Assembly: GCA_929113105.1 (NCBI GenBank)
Contig: OV816025.1
Location: forward strand, 230,680,253-230,744,252
Reading direction: 5' to 3'
DNA from: Agrypnus murinus
Lineage: Eukaryota > Arthropoda > Insecta > Coleoptera > Elateridae
DNA length: 64,000 nt
Part shown: positions 47,906 to 57,118 of the stretch, piece by piece
Position numbering within the stretch: the first letter of the stretch is position 1
Layout: every line of letters begins with the position of its first letter
The notes under the pieces: model-generated
What the model was told of the DNA's origin: nothing
What the model saw: the letters and a program-made list of their open reading frames with translations, nothing else
Databases searched by the model: none
Position numbers and translations under genes: made by a program

Positions 47906-48000
47906 AGACTATGACCTTGGCTCCCACCCGCCAACTGAAACCATGACCTTGGATCCCACCCCTCGACTCAGACTATGACCTTGAATCCCACCCGTCAACT
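47906..48000 (+). repeat. 32-bp direct repeat with TGACCTTGR sites
   Basis: Three tandem copies of a ~32 bp unit (ACTATGACCTTGGCTCCCAC type), each carrying TGACCTTGR, the complement of YCAAGGYCR, at 47912, 47944 and 47976. They lie directly upstream of the TATA box at 48006. Confidence 0.85.
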
Positions 48001-48005
48001 CAGTG

Positions 48006-48013
48006 TATATAAA
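48006..48013 (+). promoter_or_regulatory. TATA box of an interrupted gene
   Basis: TATATAAA sits 33 bp before an ATG at 48039, directly after three 32-bp repeats. This mirrors the arrangement before the BIR gene (half-site repeats, TATA, ATG within ~35 bp). Confidence 0.55.
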
Positions 48014-48038
48014 CGCATACGCAAGAACACTTCAGGTT

Positions 48039-48105
48039 ATGGCAAAAATCGGAAAAATAATGAGAGCGAGCGTCTCGCGTGAAGCGCTTAAATGTTACGA
48101 CGTCG
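48039..48105 (+). pseudogene. 5' end of a gene cut off by gypsy element A
   Basis: ATG at 48039 starts MAKIGKIMRASVSREALKCY. The frame runs into the 3' end of the minus-strand gypsy element A at about 48095-48105 and then only reads antisense retrotransposon sequence. Only about 20-22 codons of the native product remain. The rest may lie beyond 59150, but I could not identify a matching continuation there. Confidence 0.45.
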
Positions 48106-50179
48106 GTCCCTCCTCCAGGCTGGTGCTGCATCGTGTTTGGCTGACCGGATTCTCCAATTGCAGGCTGCTGGCGTTGTGGAGCACGTGGTTGTCGGTGTCA
48201 AGTTGCCCCCCCTCGGAGACGACGGCATGGCCTGCAAAGCGTCTTCTTCGTCTTCTTCCGGGTGCGGTGGTGGTGATGCCGGAGGCGGTGTGCGAAACGC
48301 TGGGCGTCGTGGTGCTGGCCGGATGTGGTCTGCGTGGTACTTCACCTGCTGTCCCCCTTTGTCGACCGTGTAGACCCTCCCGTCGAAGATGTTCCGGATG
48401 TTGTAGGGTCCCAACCATTTCGGCGCGAAACCGGCGTGGATCTTCCGCTGCTCGTTGGATTGGATGTGGGCGCGTACCATGACATCCTCTCCTACCCGGG
48501 CGACTGGTGCAGCCGGCTGCCCCTGGTATCTCCGGTGATACCGAAGTTGGTTGGCGTTGGCTTCCCTCTGTCGGTCCTCGGTGGATGGCGGTTCCTGTTG
48601 TTCCGGAAGCTGTTGGTCCCCTGGCTGAAGTGGCTCGTACCGAACAGCAGCTTGGCAGGGCTCGATCGGGTGGCGGCGTTGGTCCGGAGGCGGAGATCGT
48701 GGAGGACTGGGGTAGATGGCGGACCCATTCGTCGTGGGGTTGTCCCTGAAGTCGCGTGCGGAGGGCCTTCTTGATCTCCTGGTTGCGTCGTTCGACCGGG
48801 TTCGCTCGGGGGTGGTAGATCGCCGTCGTGTGGTGGGTCGCGCCCCATCTTCTGCACGTGGTTCTCCAGAGGTCGCTGGTGAACTGGGTACCGTTGTCCG
48901 TGAGGATGACTTTCGGGTAGCCGAACCGATGAAAGACTTCCTCTTCCGCTAGTCGACACATGAACTGGCTGGTGGCGTCCCGCATCGCGAATGTCTCGAC
49001 CCATCTCGTGAAGGCGTCTTCGATCACCAGGATGTATCTTCTTCCAGAAGCTGTTGGTGGATAGGGCCCCATGATGTCGATGTTGACGGTGTGCCATGGT
49101 CGGGTTGGCTGGCGTGCCTGCAAAGGAGCGTTAGTCTGTAACTTACCTCTTTTCACGGCGGCGCAGGTCACGCATTGTTGGACGTGGAGGGCGACGTTGC
49201 GGGCTAGTTGCGGCCAGCAGTATCTCCGGCGGATGGCGGTGTGGGTCTCGTCCCGTCTGGGGTGTCCGCTGTCGTCGTGGTATTGCTTGAGTACCTTTTC
49301 TCGGGCTGCGGGTGGCACGTACAGCGTCTGCGGATCGGTGTCGGTGGCGGCGCGGTAAAGGTATCCCTCGAATTGTTCGTACGCGGATCGGATGCCTTCA
49401 TCTTCGGGGGTGAAGGGGTTTCGCCAGCGTCTCAGGAACTCTTGCGTCTCGTCGTCCTGGTTTTGGACCCGCTTAATCTCGTCGACGATGGTGGTCAGGG
49501 CGTTTGCCACCTCTGTCTCCGCTGTCGCTAGGGCCTGGAGCTCCGGTGAGGCTAGTCGCGCGTCGATTAGGGCGTCGTGGGTGGTCTCGTCATCGGGGTC
49601 TCGCGATAGAACGTCCGCGAATTTGTTCTGGGTACCGCGGCAATGCTCCAGGTCGAAGTCGAATTCCTGTAAAAACAAAGCCCATCTGAGTAGTTTTGCC
49701 TTTTCCTCTTTGAACGATTGTAACCAGGTAAGGGCTTTACTGTCCGTCCGGACTTTAAAGCGTTTCCCCTCTAGTAGCGGTCGGTAGCGTCGGATGGCCC
49801 ATGTCAGGGCCAGGCACTCTTGCTCGTTGATGTGGAACCGCTGCTCCGTTGGTTTAAGGCGCGCGCTGTCGAAGCAGATGATCCTCTTGGTCCCGTCGTC
49901 GTTCTCCTGGTAGACTATGGCCCCGATGCCGATGGAGCTCGCGTCGGTCTGGACCACCAGGGGCTCGTTGGGGCGAGGATGGTGTAGCTGGAGCGGTTGG
50001 CTGCATGCGGTCTTCAGTCGATTGAATGCCCCCATGACTTCCGGTGTGATCTCCCACGTTTTCTTTGCCTGTAACAAATCGGTTAGTGGTGCCGCGATGG
50101 TCGCGAAGTCCGGGATGTATTGGCGGATCCATCCACAAACGCCAAGGAAACTCCTGAGTTTGTCCTTGTTGGTCGGTAC
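48095..50179 (-). pseudogene. Gypsy A, RNase H and integrase part of pol
   Basis: Continues the family A pol after the B insertion. The RT thumb region is LRSFLGVCGWIRQYIPDF. RNase H has TDASSIGIGAIVYQ, the INEQECLALTWAIRRYRPLL block and RTDSKAL. The integrase zinc finger is H..H..C..C within HDDSGHPRRDETHTA and CVTCAAVK. The integrase core has D in VNIDIMGPYP, D in VILTDNGTQFTS and E in NPVERRNQEIKK. The frame shifts near 48708 and again near 48600, and the C-terminal GPY/F module (FAPKWLGPYNIRNIF) is in the third frame (48480-48088). It ends at a purine-rich tract (GGAGGAGGGA on the minus strand, ~48105), the likely polypurine tract. No LTR was recognised beyond it. Inactive. Confidence 0.85.
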
Positions 50180-50361
50180 TGTTGTGAACGGCTCACAACT
50201 CATATATTTTTGCATAGATACGAAATGGTACTAGGCAACGCGTATCAATAAACTAGTAGAGTCAAATAAATAATTCATAAATATAAAACTGTGTTTTATT
50301 CCGTCTAAAAGAATTAATAATAAGTGTAACATTAACACCGCCCAAGTGTTAACCCGTTACA
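50180..50361 (+). repeat. Family B LTR, plus orientation
   Basis: 182 bp, TGTTGTGAACGG to CCCGTTACA, with TG...CA ends. TGGTGACCCC, a likely primer-binding site, follows at 50364. Its left end abuts family A sequence directly. Confidence 0.85.
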
Positions 50362-50653
50362 AATGGTGACCCCACGTTCCTGAAGAAGAATTTAGCAGTA
50401 CTGGTCTTTACCTGCTGCACTGAATTCTTCAGGTGAACCACATCTAGTTGCTCCTGCGTTATCTGTCATCAGCTGCTGCTCGACTCCTGTCATCGTAAGA
50501 TCCTGCCTTACTTGCTTGACTTGTCGTGGCTGGCTGAAGGTGACCGTTGGAAACGGAACTAGTGCTCTTTCTGATCCGATTAGTTCAAATCATTTTATTT
50601 ACTTTAATATTTAATATTTCAAATGGCGACTGTCAAAGTTCCATTTCCAGTTT
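50362..50653 (+). other. Family B leader and first gag codons, plus orientation
   Basis: The leader leads to ATG at 50623 (MATVKVPFPV). After CCATTTCCAGTTT at 50653 the sequence switches to inverted gag (AGAAATGGTTGTAAG). This is the inversion point of the cluster. Confidence 0.8.
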
Positions 50654-51199
50654 AGAAATGGTTGTAAGATTGGTCGTCAAACTGTTTAGCTTATTTTCTA
50701 ATGCATGAGTAGTTAAAGGTTGTGGTGTTTTCTGCAAAGAATAAATTAAATCTAATTTCTCTACAAAGGATATTAACGGTAAGTCATTGAAATTGAAAGA
50801 CTGAATTTTAAGTTCTGTTGGTAGTTTAGCTATTAAAAAGTCTTTGGTTAATTCCTCAGTTAATCCCAGATCCAATTTTTGGATGTCAAAGAGTAGTTCT
50901 TTGACACTACCAGAGAATTGAAGAGTCTCCAAAAGATTATTAATGCGAGATTCTCTTGGGCCTATAATAGATTTTATTACTGCCCGTTTCAAGGTAGTGT
51001 ATGGTTCTTGTCTAGGAGTTTTAATGGTCAAGTTGCGATGAGCGCCTAAAACGTCGAAAGGTAAGTTTAGTGTTAATAAGTTATATTTGTCAAGTTCATG
51101 GTTGATCAGCATACGAGCAAAGTATCTCTCTACTAAAATAAAATACAGGTCGATATCGTTACTCGTAAAAACTGGAAATGGAACTTGGACAGTCGCCAT
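50654..51199 (-). pseudogene. Family B partial gag
   Basis: A 182-residue Gag N-terminal half from ATG at 51199 (MATVQVPFPVFTSNDIDLYF) to LTTNLTTIS, where the inversion truncates it. It differs from the complete copy at several positions (for example NHELDKYN against NDELAKYN), so it is not an assembly echo of it. Confidence 0.8.
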
Positions 51200-51455
51200 T
51201 TGAAATATTAAATAAGTAAATAAATGATTTGAACTTATCGGATCAGAAAGAGCACTAGTTCCGTTTCCAACGGTCACCCTCAGCCAGCCACGACAAGTCA
51301 CGCAAGCAAAGCAGGATCTTACGATGACAGGAGTCGAGTAGCAACTGATGACAGATAACGCAGGAGCAACTAGATGTGGTTCACCTGGAGAATTCAGTGC
51401 AGCAGGCAAAGACCAGTACTGCTAAATTCTTCTTCAGGAACGTGGGGTCACCATT

Positions 51456-51637
51456 TGTAACGGGTTAACACTTGGGCGGTGTTAATGTTACACTTATTAT
51501 TAATTCTTTTAGACGGAATAAAACACAGTTTTATATCTAAGAATTATTTATTTGACTCTACTAGTTTATTGATACGCGTTGCCTAGTACCATTTCGTATC
51601 TATGCAAAAATATACGAGTTGTGAGTCGTTCACAACA
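51456..51637 (-). repeat. Family B LTR shared by two units
   Basis: 182 bp in minus orientation. On its 3'-element side (above 51638) it adjoins the purine tract GGGCGGGGTAA of the complete element; on the other side it is followed by TGGTGACCCC and a second leader. It therefore serves as 3' LTR of one unit and 5' LTR of the next. Confidence 0.85.
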
Positions 51638-51977
51638 TTACCCCGCCCGATCTGAAACGTGGGTATTACACACATGAAAAAGAAAAAATACGGAATGGTA
51701 TTTTGGAGAAAAAATGGAGTATTTTAAGGTAACTTGAACAAAGTTTTAAAATTCTCCAGCTACAAAAACTCTACTAGGCAGTATAGGTAGTTACAATAAA
51801 AAAACTTAAGCTAAATAACACTACGGAACTTGCGACGGCAACTCTTGGAACCTGTAAACAGAAAGAAAAAACAGAAAGGTGTTCAAATTTTTAAAGTCAA
51901 CAGGTAAAAGGTTTTCAAAAGATGCCCTCGCGTAGCATTTGAAATCAGCTTATTGTTGGCTTAACATTAAATGGTAA

Positions 51978-54900
51978 CTAATCTAAAAAATATGCAGGCT
52001 TTAGCCTATCTAAAGAGATAGGGCCAGTGTGATTTTCTAGAGTGGCGTATTTAACTGTCCGTTCTAACACTTTATAGGGGCCTAAATAATTGTCTTTCAT
52101 GCCCAGGGTGTGCGTGTCATTACGAACGTATACGTGTGTGCAGTTGGTCAAGTCGCTGGGGACGAAGGACTGACTGGAATACGTTTTTGTAAAAAAATAC
52201 TTCTGCTTCCTCATACGACGTTTGAGATTGGCTATGAAATTAGGGATGTTCATGTCGTTAGCCAGTTGTTCTTCTTCGAAGAAATCACCAGGTAGTCGTA
52301 AAGGGGTAGCATACAGGATTTCTGCAGGAGAAACATTAACTTGTGATTTCAGGGTTGCACGTAAGCTCAAGAGAATCCAAGGGAGATTTGTTAACCAGGA
52401 GGAAGTTCCTGTGGTTTGAATGGATTGCTTGAGTGTCCGATTAAAACGTTCGATAACGCCTTGACTAATCGGATGGAAGGCCGTGCATTTGACGTGTTTA
52501 ATTCCTAACATGGCCATGAAGTTGATCCATGCATAAGAAAGGAATATTCTTGCATTGTCCGTGGTGAGATACTTGGGAATTCCAAAGCGGGATATCCACG
52601 TGTCGACAAATGCAGTGATTACTGACTCTACGGAAGAATCCTTCGGAGGAATGGCTTCCGGCCACCGACTGTAGCGGTCAATAATGGTAAGTAGGAATTT
52701 ATAGCCTCCCGAAGAAGGAAGGTGGACTAGGTCGAGATGGACCTTAGTAAAACGTTCATCTGGTTCTACAATAGGTTGTAGAGGGGTTTTCGTATGACGT
52801 CGAACTTTATGTTTCTGACATTCAGCACAAGATATGACCCACTTCTGAATATCGTGGTGCATAGATGGCCACAGATATCGCTGAGTAATCAATCTTTTAG
52901 TAGCACGGATGCCAGGATGAGCGATGTTGTGTAATTGTTGGAATAAGGGATACCTGAATTTGAGTGGGATATAGGGTAGTGGTTGTCCTGTACTAACATC
53001 CACCCAGAGGTTTGATTTGTTGGCAGTTTGAATGGAAATGAATTGAAAGTTACTACGAGATCGGAGCTGGTTTAACTCGGGATCTTGTTCTTGAGATTGA
53101 GCGACTTCGTCGTAATTAAGATCAGATCCAGGGACGTTAATAAGATTAACTCTTGTCAGAGCGTCTGCCGGAATATTCTCTTGACCTTTGATATATTGGA
53201 GGTCAGTCGTGAATTGAGAAATAAACTCGAGTTGTCGAAACTCACGTGGTAAATATTGGTCTCCATTATTTTTGATCGCTGTACACAAAGGTTTGTGATC
53301 CGTAAATATTTTGAAATCTCGACACTCAACGTAGTAACGAAATTTCTTCAAAGCGAAGTATATTGCGAGAAGTTCTCGAGAAAAAATACTGTACTTTTGC
53401 TCTGTGGTGGTTAACTTCCGGGAACAGAAAGCTAGTGGTTTCCACATGCCATCTTCAAACTGTTGCAATATTCCAGCTATAGTGGAAGACGAACTGTCTG
53501 CAGCTATACTGATAGGGTTATTAATTCGCGGATGTACCAATAAAGTAGCGGTAATCAAAGCATTCTTCGCGTGCCTAAAGGCTTCTAATTGTTCATGATT
53601 TAACTGGACAGGCTTTAGCGAAGCTTTACCAGGAATAACAATAGAGTTTAACGGTGCCAGAATTTTCGCACAGTTTGGTACAAATTTATGGTAATACGAA
53701 ATTAATTCAATGAAATTGCGGAGTGCTTTTTGACTTGAAGGCAATGGGTAATCAATTATAGCTTGGACTTTGGAAGCCATTGGTTTGATACCGCGTGTAT
53801 TAACGTGATGTCCTAAAAAATCTAGCTCATTTACTCCAAAGAGACACTTTGGTAGGTTTATAATTAGGCCATTGTCTTTTAATCGGGAAAACACTTGGTG
53901 TAAATGTTCAATATGTTGCTGCGAATCAGCACTAAAAACTAATATATCATCTAGATAAGAAAAACAAAATGGGAGCCCTGATAACACAGTGTCCATGAAA
54001 CGACTCCAAGTGCTGGCTGCATTCCGTAGTCCGAAACACATCCGTTTGAACTCAAACAGTCCCAGAGGTGTGATAATAGCAGTCTTGTGAATGTCCTCTG
54101 CCGCTATTGGTATTGCGAAGTAGGCCTTTTTGAGGTCTAGCTTCGAGAATATGGTTGCACCAGTAAGTTTTCTTGCAAAGTCCGTTAAAAAAGCAATTGG
54201 ATAACAGTCTGGTACTGTCACTGCATTAAGTTTTCTATAATCGCCAACCAAGCGATAACTGTCTGTTGGGGCGATGGGGGCTGAGATGTCTTGGTCGTCA
54301 CCAGGAGGTAGTGCCTCTGCTGCGCCTACTGCTCGCTTTCCGACGATGTGAATTGGCGTGGCGTAGCTAGACGATGACCGCTGTACTACGTCAGCGTCCA
54401 AGAGCTCATTAAGATGATCTTCTAGAAAAGAAAGATGATTAGGGTTCAGTTTGCGACAGCGTGCTTTAACTGGGAGTCCTGTCGTGTCAATGTGATGGAC
54501 TACAGTATGTTTTACCGGTTGATGATAGTCGAACTTACGTAAAAGTTCTGGGAAGTGTGTGTTTAGCATATTGTTATAAACATCAAGATTGCTAGACATG
54601 TTGTTAACAGTACCTGAAGAGTGTACGTTAATGTTTGAAGGTAAGGGAAGAAGAGGGGAAGAAATCGCAGGATTAACGATTGACTCGGAAGGAGGAGTCA
54701 AAACATTAGCCTGTGCGGAAAATATTTTGCGTTTAGTGCCAGTCTTAACTTGTTGGGTTGTGGAACCTCGACTGCGAGTTCGGGCGGGCTGGACATCTGC
54801 TGTGCAAATGACCCGCTGAGAAGAGCAGTTAGTCTTAACTGGGGGGGTTGTGGAACCTCGACTGCGAGTTCGGGCGGGCTGGACATCTGCTGTGCAAATG

Positions 54901-56018
54901 ACCCGCTGAGAAGAGCAGTCAGTGAGAGGTTTCACTGTTGGAGGTGGAAATTGACAACCTTGGCTGCGGTTTCGGGCGAGCTTGACATCTGCTGTGCAAA
55001 TGACTCGTCGAGAAAAACAGTCAATAGTTAGGTTGTGCTGCTGTAAAAAATCCAGGCCTAGAATGGCTGTAGATATGTCAGCAACATAAAATTTCCAGGA
55101 GCATGGCGGTAGGCCAGGAATTGGGAAATGTAACCTCAAAGTTATAATACCTGTCACAGGAATTGACGTGTCGTTCACGGCCAAAAATGAAATGTTGGCA
55201 GGCGTGATTTTTTTGTTACAGGAAACTGCAATGTGGGTTGGTAAAATGGAAAAATCTGCACCCGTGTCAACCACGAAATTAATTTTGTAGGTTAGGTCTT
55301 GTAAAAATATTAAATTAGAAGTTGGAGGGATTGAATTAACCCTGGGAAATGTGGAATTGTCATTTCCCGAAGGCATGGAACGGCGTTTATTGAAATGCTG
55401 AGGAATTTGGGGTTTTGGAGAGAATGCAGTAGTTACAGGTGATTGCCGCTTGTTCATGGTAGAAAGCTCATTAGAAATGGTTGTAAGATTGGTCGTCAAA
55501 CTGTTTAGCTTATTTTCTAATGCATGAGTAGTTAAAGGTTGTGGTGTTTTCTGCAAAGAATAAATTAAATCTAATTTCTCTACAAAGGATATTAACGGTA
55601 AGTCATTGAAATTGAAAGACTGAATTTTAAGTTCTGTTGGTAGTTTAGCTATTAAAAAGTCTTTGGTTAATTCCTCAGTTAATCCCAGATCCAATTTTTG
55701 GATGTCAAAGAGTAGTTCTTTGACACTACCAGAGAATTGAAGAGTCTCCAAAAGATTATGAATGAGAGATTCTCGTGGGCCCAGAATCGATTTTATTACT
55801 GCCCGTTTCAATGTAGTATATGGTCTTTGTCTCGGCGGATTTATAGTTAGGTCGCGATGAGCTCCTAAAACGTCAAAAGGTAAGTTTAGAGTTAATAAGT
55901 TATATTTAGCTAGTTCATCGTTGATAAGCATACGAGCAAAGTATCGTTCTACCAAAATAAAATACAGGTCGATATCGTTACTCGTAAAAACTGGAAATGG
56001 AACTTTGACAGTCGCCAT
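51978..56018 (-). CDS. Gypsy family B Gag-Pol polyprotein, 1346 aa, intact ORF
   Basis: A single uninterrupted frame. Gag is residues ~1-230 with no zinc knuckle seen. The protease active site is VVDTGADFS (D251). A three-fold repeat lies at about 333-427. Reverse transcriptase has YRLVGDYRKLN, FSKLDLKKAYFAIPI, CFGLRNAASTWSRFMDT and YLDDILVFS (688-691). RNase H has AADSSSST, FSRELLAIYFALKKFRYYVE and FTDHKPL. Integrase has HNIAHPGIRATKRL...CAECQKHK as zinc finger, then LDLVHLP, LTTDNARIF and GVIERFNRTLKQS supplying the D-D-E triad. A C-terminal LGPYKVLERTVKYATL (GPY/F) module ends it. It encodes everything needed for copying except Env. The 5' LTR is truncated (56271-56400), so autonomous activity is doubtful. 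Confidence 0.92.
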   Translation of the reverse strand: MATVKVPFPVFTSNDIDLYFILVERYFARMLINDELAKYNLLTLNLPFDVLGAHRDLTINPPRQRPYTTLKRAVIKSILGPRESLIHNLLETLQFSGSVKELLFDIQKLDLGLTEELTKDFLIAKLPTELKIQSFNFNDLPLISFVEKLDLIYSLQKTPQPLTTHALENKLNSLTTNLTTISNELSTMNKRQSPVTTAFSPKPQIPQHFNKRRSMPSGNDNSTFPRVNSIPPTSNLIFLQDLTYKINFVVDTGADFSILPTHIAVSCNKKITPANISFLAVNDTSIPVTGIITLRLHFPIPGLPPCSWKFYVADISTAILGLDFLQQHNLTIDCFSRRVICTADVKLARNRSQGCQFPPPTVKPLTDCSSQRVICTADVQPARTRSRGSTTPPVKTNCSSQRVICTADVQPARTRSRGSTTQQVKTGTKRKIFSAQANVLTPPSESIVNPAISSPLLPLPSNINVHSSGTVNNMSSNLDVYNNMLNTHFPELLRKFDYHQPVKHTVVHHIDTTGLPVKARCRKLNPNHLSFLEDHLNELLDADVVQRSSSSYATPIHIVGKRAVGAAEALPPGDDQDISAPIAPTDSYRLVGDYRKLNAVTVPDCYPIAFLTDFARKLTGATIFSKLDLKKAYFAIPIAAEDIHKTAIITPLGLFEFKRMCFGLRNAASTWSRFMDTVLSGLPFCFSYLDDILVFSADSQQHIEHLHQVFSRLKDNGLIINLPKCLFGVNELDFLGHHVNTRGIKPMASKVQAIIDYPLPSSQKALRNFIELISYYHKFVPNCAKILAPLNSIVIPGKASLKPVQLNHEQLEAFRHAKNALITATLLVHPRINNPISIAADSSSSTIAGILQQFEDGMWKPLAFCSRKLTTTEQKYSIFSRELLAIYFALKKFRYYVECRDFKIFTDHKPLCTAIKNNGDQYLPREFRQLEFISQFTTDLQYIKGQENIPADALTRVNLINVPGSDLNYDEVAQSQEQDPELNQLRSRSNFQFISIQTANKSNLWVDVSTGQPLPYIPLKFRYPLFQQLHNIAHPGIRATKRLITQRYLWPSMHHDIQKWVISCAECQKHKVRRHTKTPLQPIVEPDERFTKVHLDLVHLPSSGGYKFLLTIIDRYSRWPEAIPPKDSSVESVITAFVDTWISRFGIPKYLTTDNARIFLSYAWINFMAMLGIKHVKCTAFHPISQGVIERFNRTLKQSIQTTGTSSWLTNLPWILLSLRATLKSQVNVSPAEILYATPLRLPGDFFEEEQLANDMNIPNFIANLKRRMRKQKYFFTKTYSSQSFVPSDLTNCTHVYVRNDTHTLGMKDNYLGPYKVLERTVKYATLENHTGPISLDRLKPAYFLD
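54745..55030 (-). repeat. Tandem repeat inside the family B polyprotein
   Basis: Three in-frame copies of a ~30-residue unit (CSSQRVICTADVQPARTRSR and a short Pro/Thr-rich linker) between protease and RT, residues 333-427. The last two are almost identical at DNA level (unit about 96 bp); the first is more diverged (CFSRRVICTADVKLARNRSQ). Confidence 0.9.
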
Positions 56019-56270
56019 TTGAAATATTAAATAAGTAAATAAAATGATTTGAACTTATCGGATCAGAAAGAGCACTAGTTCCGTTTCCAACGGTCACCCT
56101 CAGCCAGCCACGACAAGTCACGCAAGCAGGTTCTTCGGATGACAGGAGTCGAGCAGCAGCTGATGACAGATAACGCAGGAGCAACTAGATGTGGTTCACC
56201 TGGAGAATTCAGTGCAGCAGGTAAAGACCAATACTGCCAAATTCTTCTTCAGGAACGTGGGGTCACCATT
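56019..56270 (-). other. Family B leader of the complete copy
   Basis: Leader between the LTR and ATG 56018, with the TGGTGACCCC primer-binding site near 56260-56269 (minus strand). Very similar to the other two leader copies. Confidence 0.8.
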
Positions 56271-56400
56271 TGTAACGGGTTTAACACTTGGGCGGTGTTA
56301 ATGTTACACTTATTATTAATTCTTTTAGACGGAATAAAACACAGTTTTATATCTAAGAATTATTTATTTGACTCTACTAGTTTATTGATACGCGTTGCCT
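56271..56400 (-). repeat. Family B LTR, truncated and fused to pol
   Basis: Lacks the first ~52 bp of the 182 bp LTR. It is joined at GCCTAAAGG to a pol segment, a short shared stretch (GCCT) at the joint. Loss of the U3 start should remove part of the promoter of the complete copy. Confidence 0.8.
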
Positions 56401-57118
56401 AAAGGCTTCTAATTGTTCATGATTTAACTGGACAGGCTTTAGCGAAGCTTTACCAGGAATAACAATAGAGTTTAACGGTGCCAAAATTTTCGCACAGTTT
56501 GGTACAAATTTATGGTAATACGAAATTAAACCAATGAAATTGCGGAGTGATTTCTGACTTGAAGGCAATGGGTAATCAATTATAGCTTGGACTTTGGAAG
56601 CCATTGGTTTGATACCGCGTGTATTAACGTGATGTCCTAAAAAATCGAGCTCATTTACTCCAAAGAGACACTTTGGTAGGTTTATAATTAGGCCATTGTC
56701 TTTTAATCGGGAAAACACTTGGTGTAAATGTTCAATATGTTGCTGCGAATCAGCACTAAAAACTAATATATCATCTAGATAAGAAAAACAAAATGGAAGC
56801 CCTGATAACACAGTGTCCATGAAACGACTCCAAGTGCTGGCTGCATTCCGTAGTCCGAAACACATCCGTTTGAACTCAAACAGTCCCAGAGGTGTGATAA
56901 TAGCAGTCTTGTGAATGTCCTCTGCCGCTATTGGTATTGCGAAGTAGGCCTTTTTGAGGTCTAGCTTCGAGAATATGGTTGCACCAGCAAGTTTTCTTGT
57001 AAAGTCCGTTAAAAAAGGAATGGGATAACAGTCTGGTACTGTCACTGAATTAAGTTTTCTATAATCGCCAACCAAGCGATAACTGTCTGTTGGGGCGATG
57101 GGGGCTGAGATGTCTTGG
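56401..57118 (-). pseudogene. Family B RT fragment fused in frame to family A RT
   Basis: About 240 residues of family B RT (DQDISAPIAPTDSYRLVGDY onward), including a second YLDD box. Highly similar to the complete copy but with differences (PIPFLTDFTRKLAG against PIAFLTDFARKLTG). At the left joint, GACCAA is common to both families. Confidence 0.88.

Larger units (their letters stand above)
50180..57118 (-). mobile_element. Rearranged cluster of gypsy family B inside gypsy A
   Basis: Reading the minus strand from the right: a pol fragment (57118-56401), a 5'-truncated LTR (56400-56271), leader, complete gag-pol (56018-51978), 3' region and polypurine tract, a full LTR (51637-51456), leader, partial gag (51199-50654). 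The sequence then inverts into a plus-strand LTR, leader and first gag codons (50180-50653). Family A pol is continuous across it (IRQLPDLKT at 57119; PTNKDKLRSFLG from 50175), so B entered A. The tandem and inverted arrangement is not a simple insertion. Confidence 0.8.

Noticed and set aside
48325..50234. Many plus-strand ORFs (for example 48325-48774, 49392-49787, 49917-50234)
   Set aside because: Antisense shadows of the GC-rich gypsy A pol, which has clear family motifs on the minus strand.
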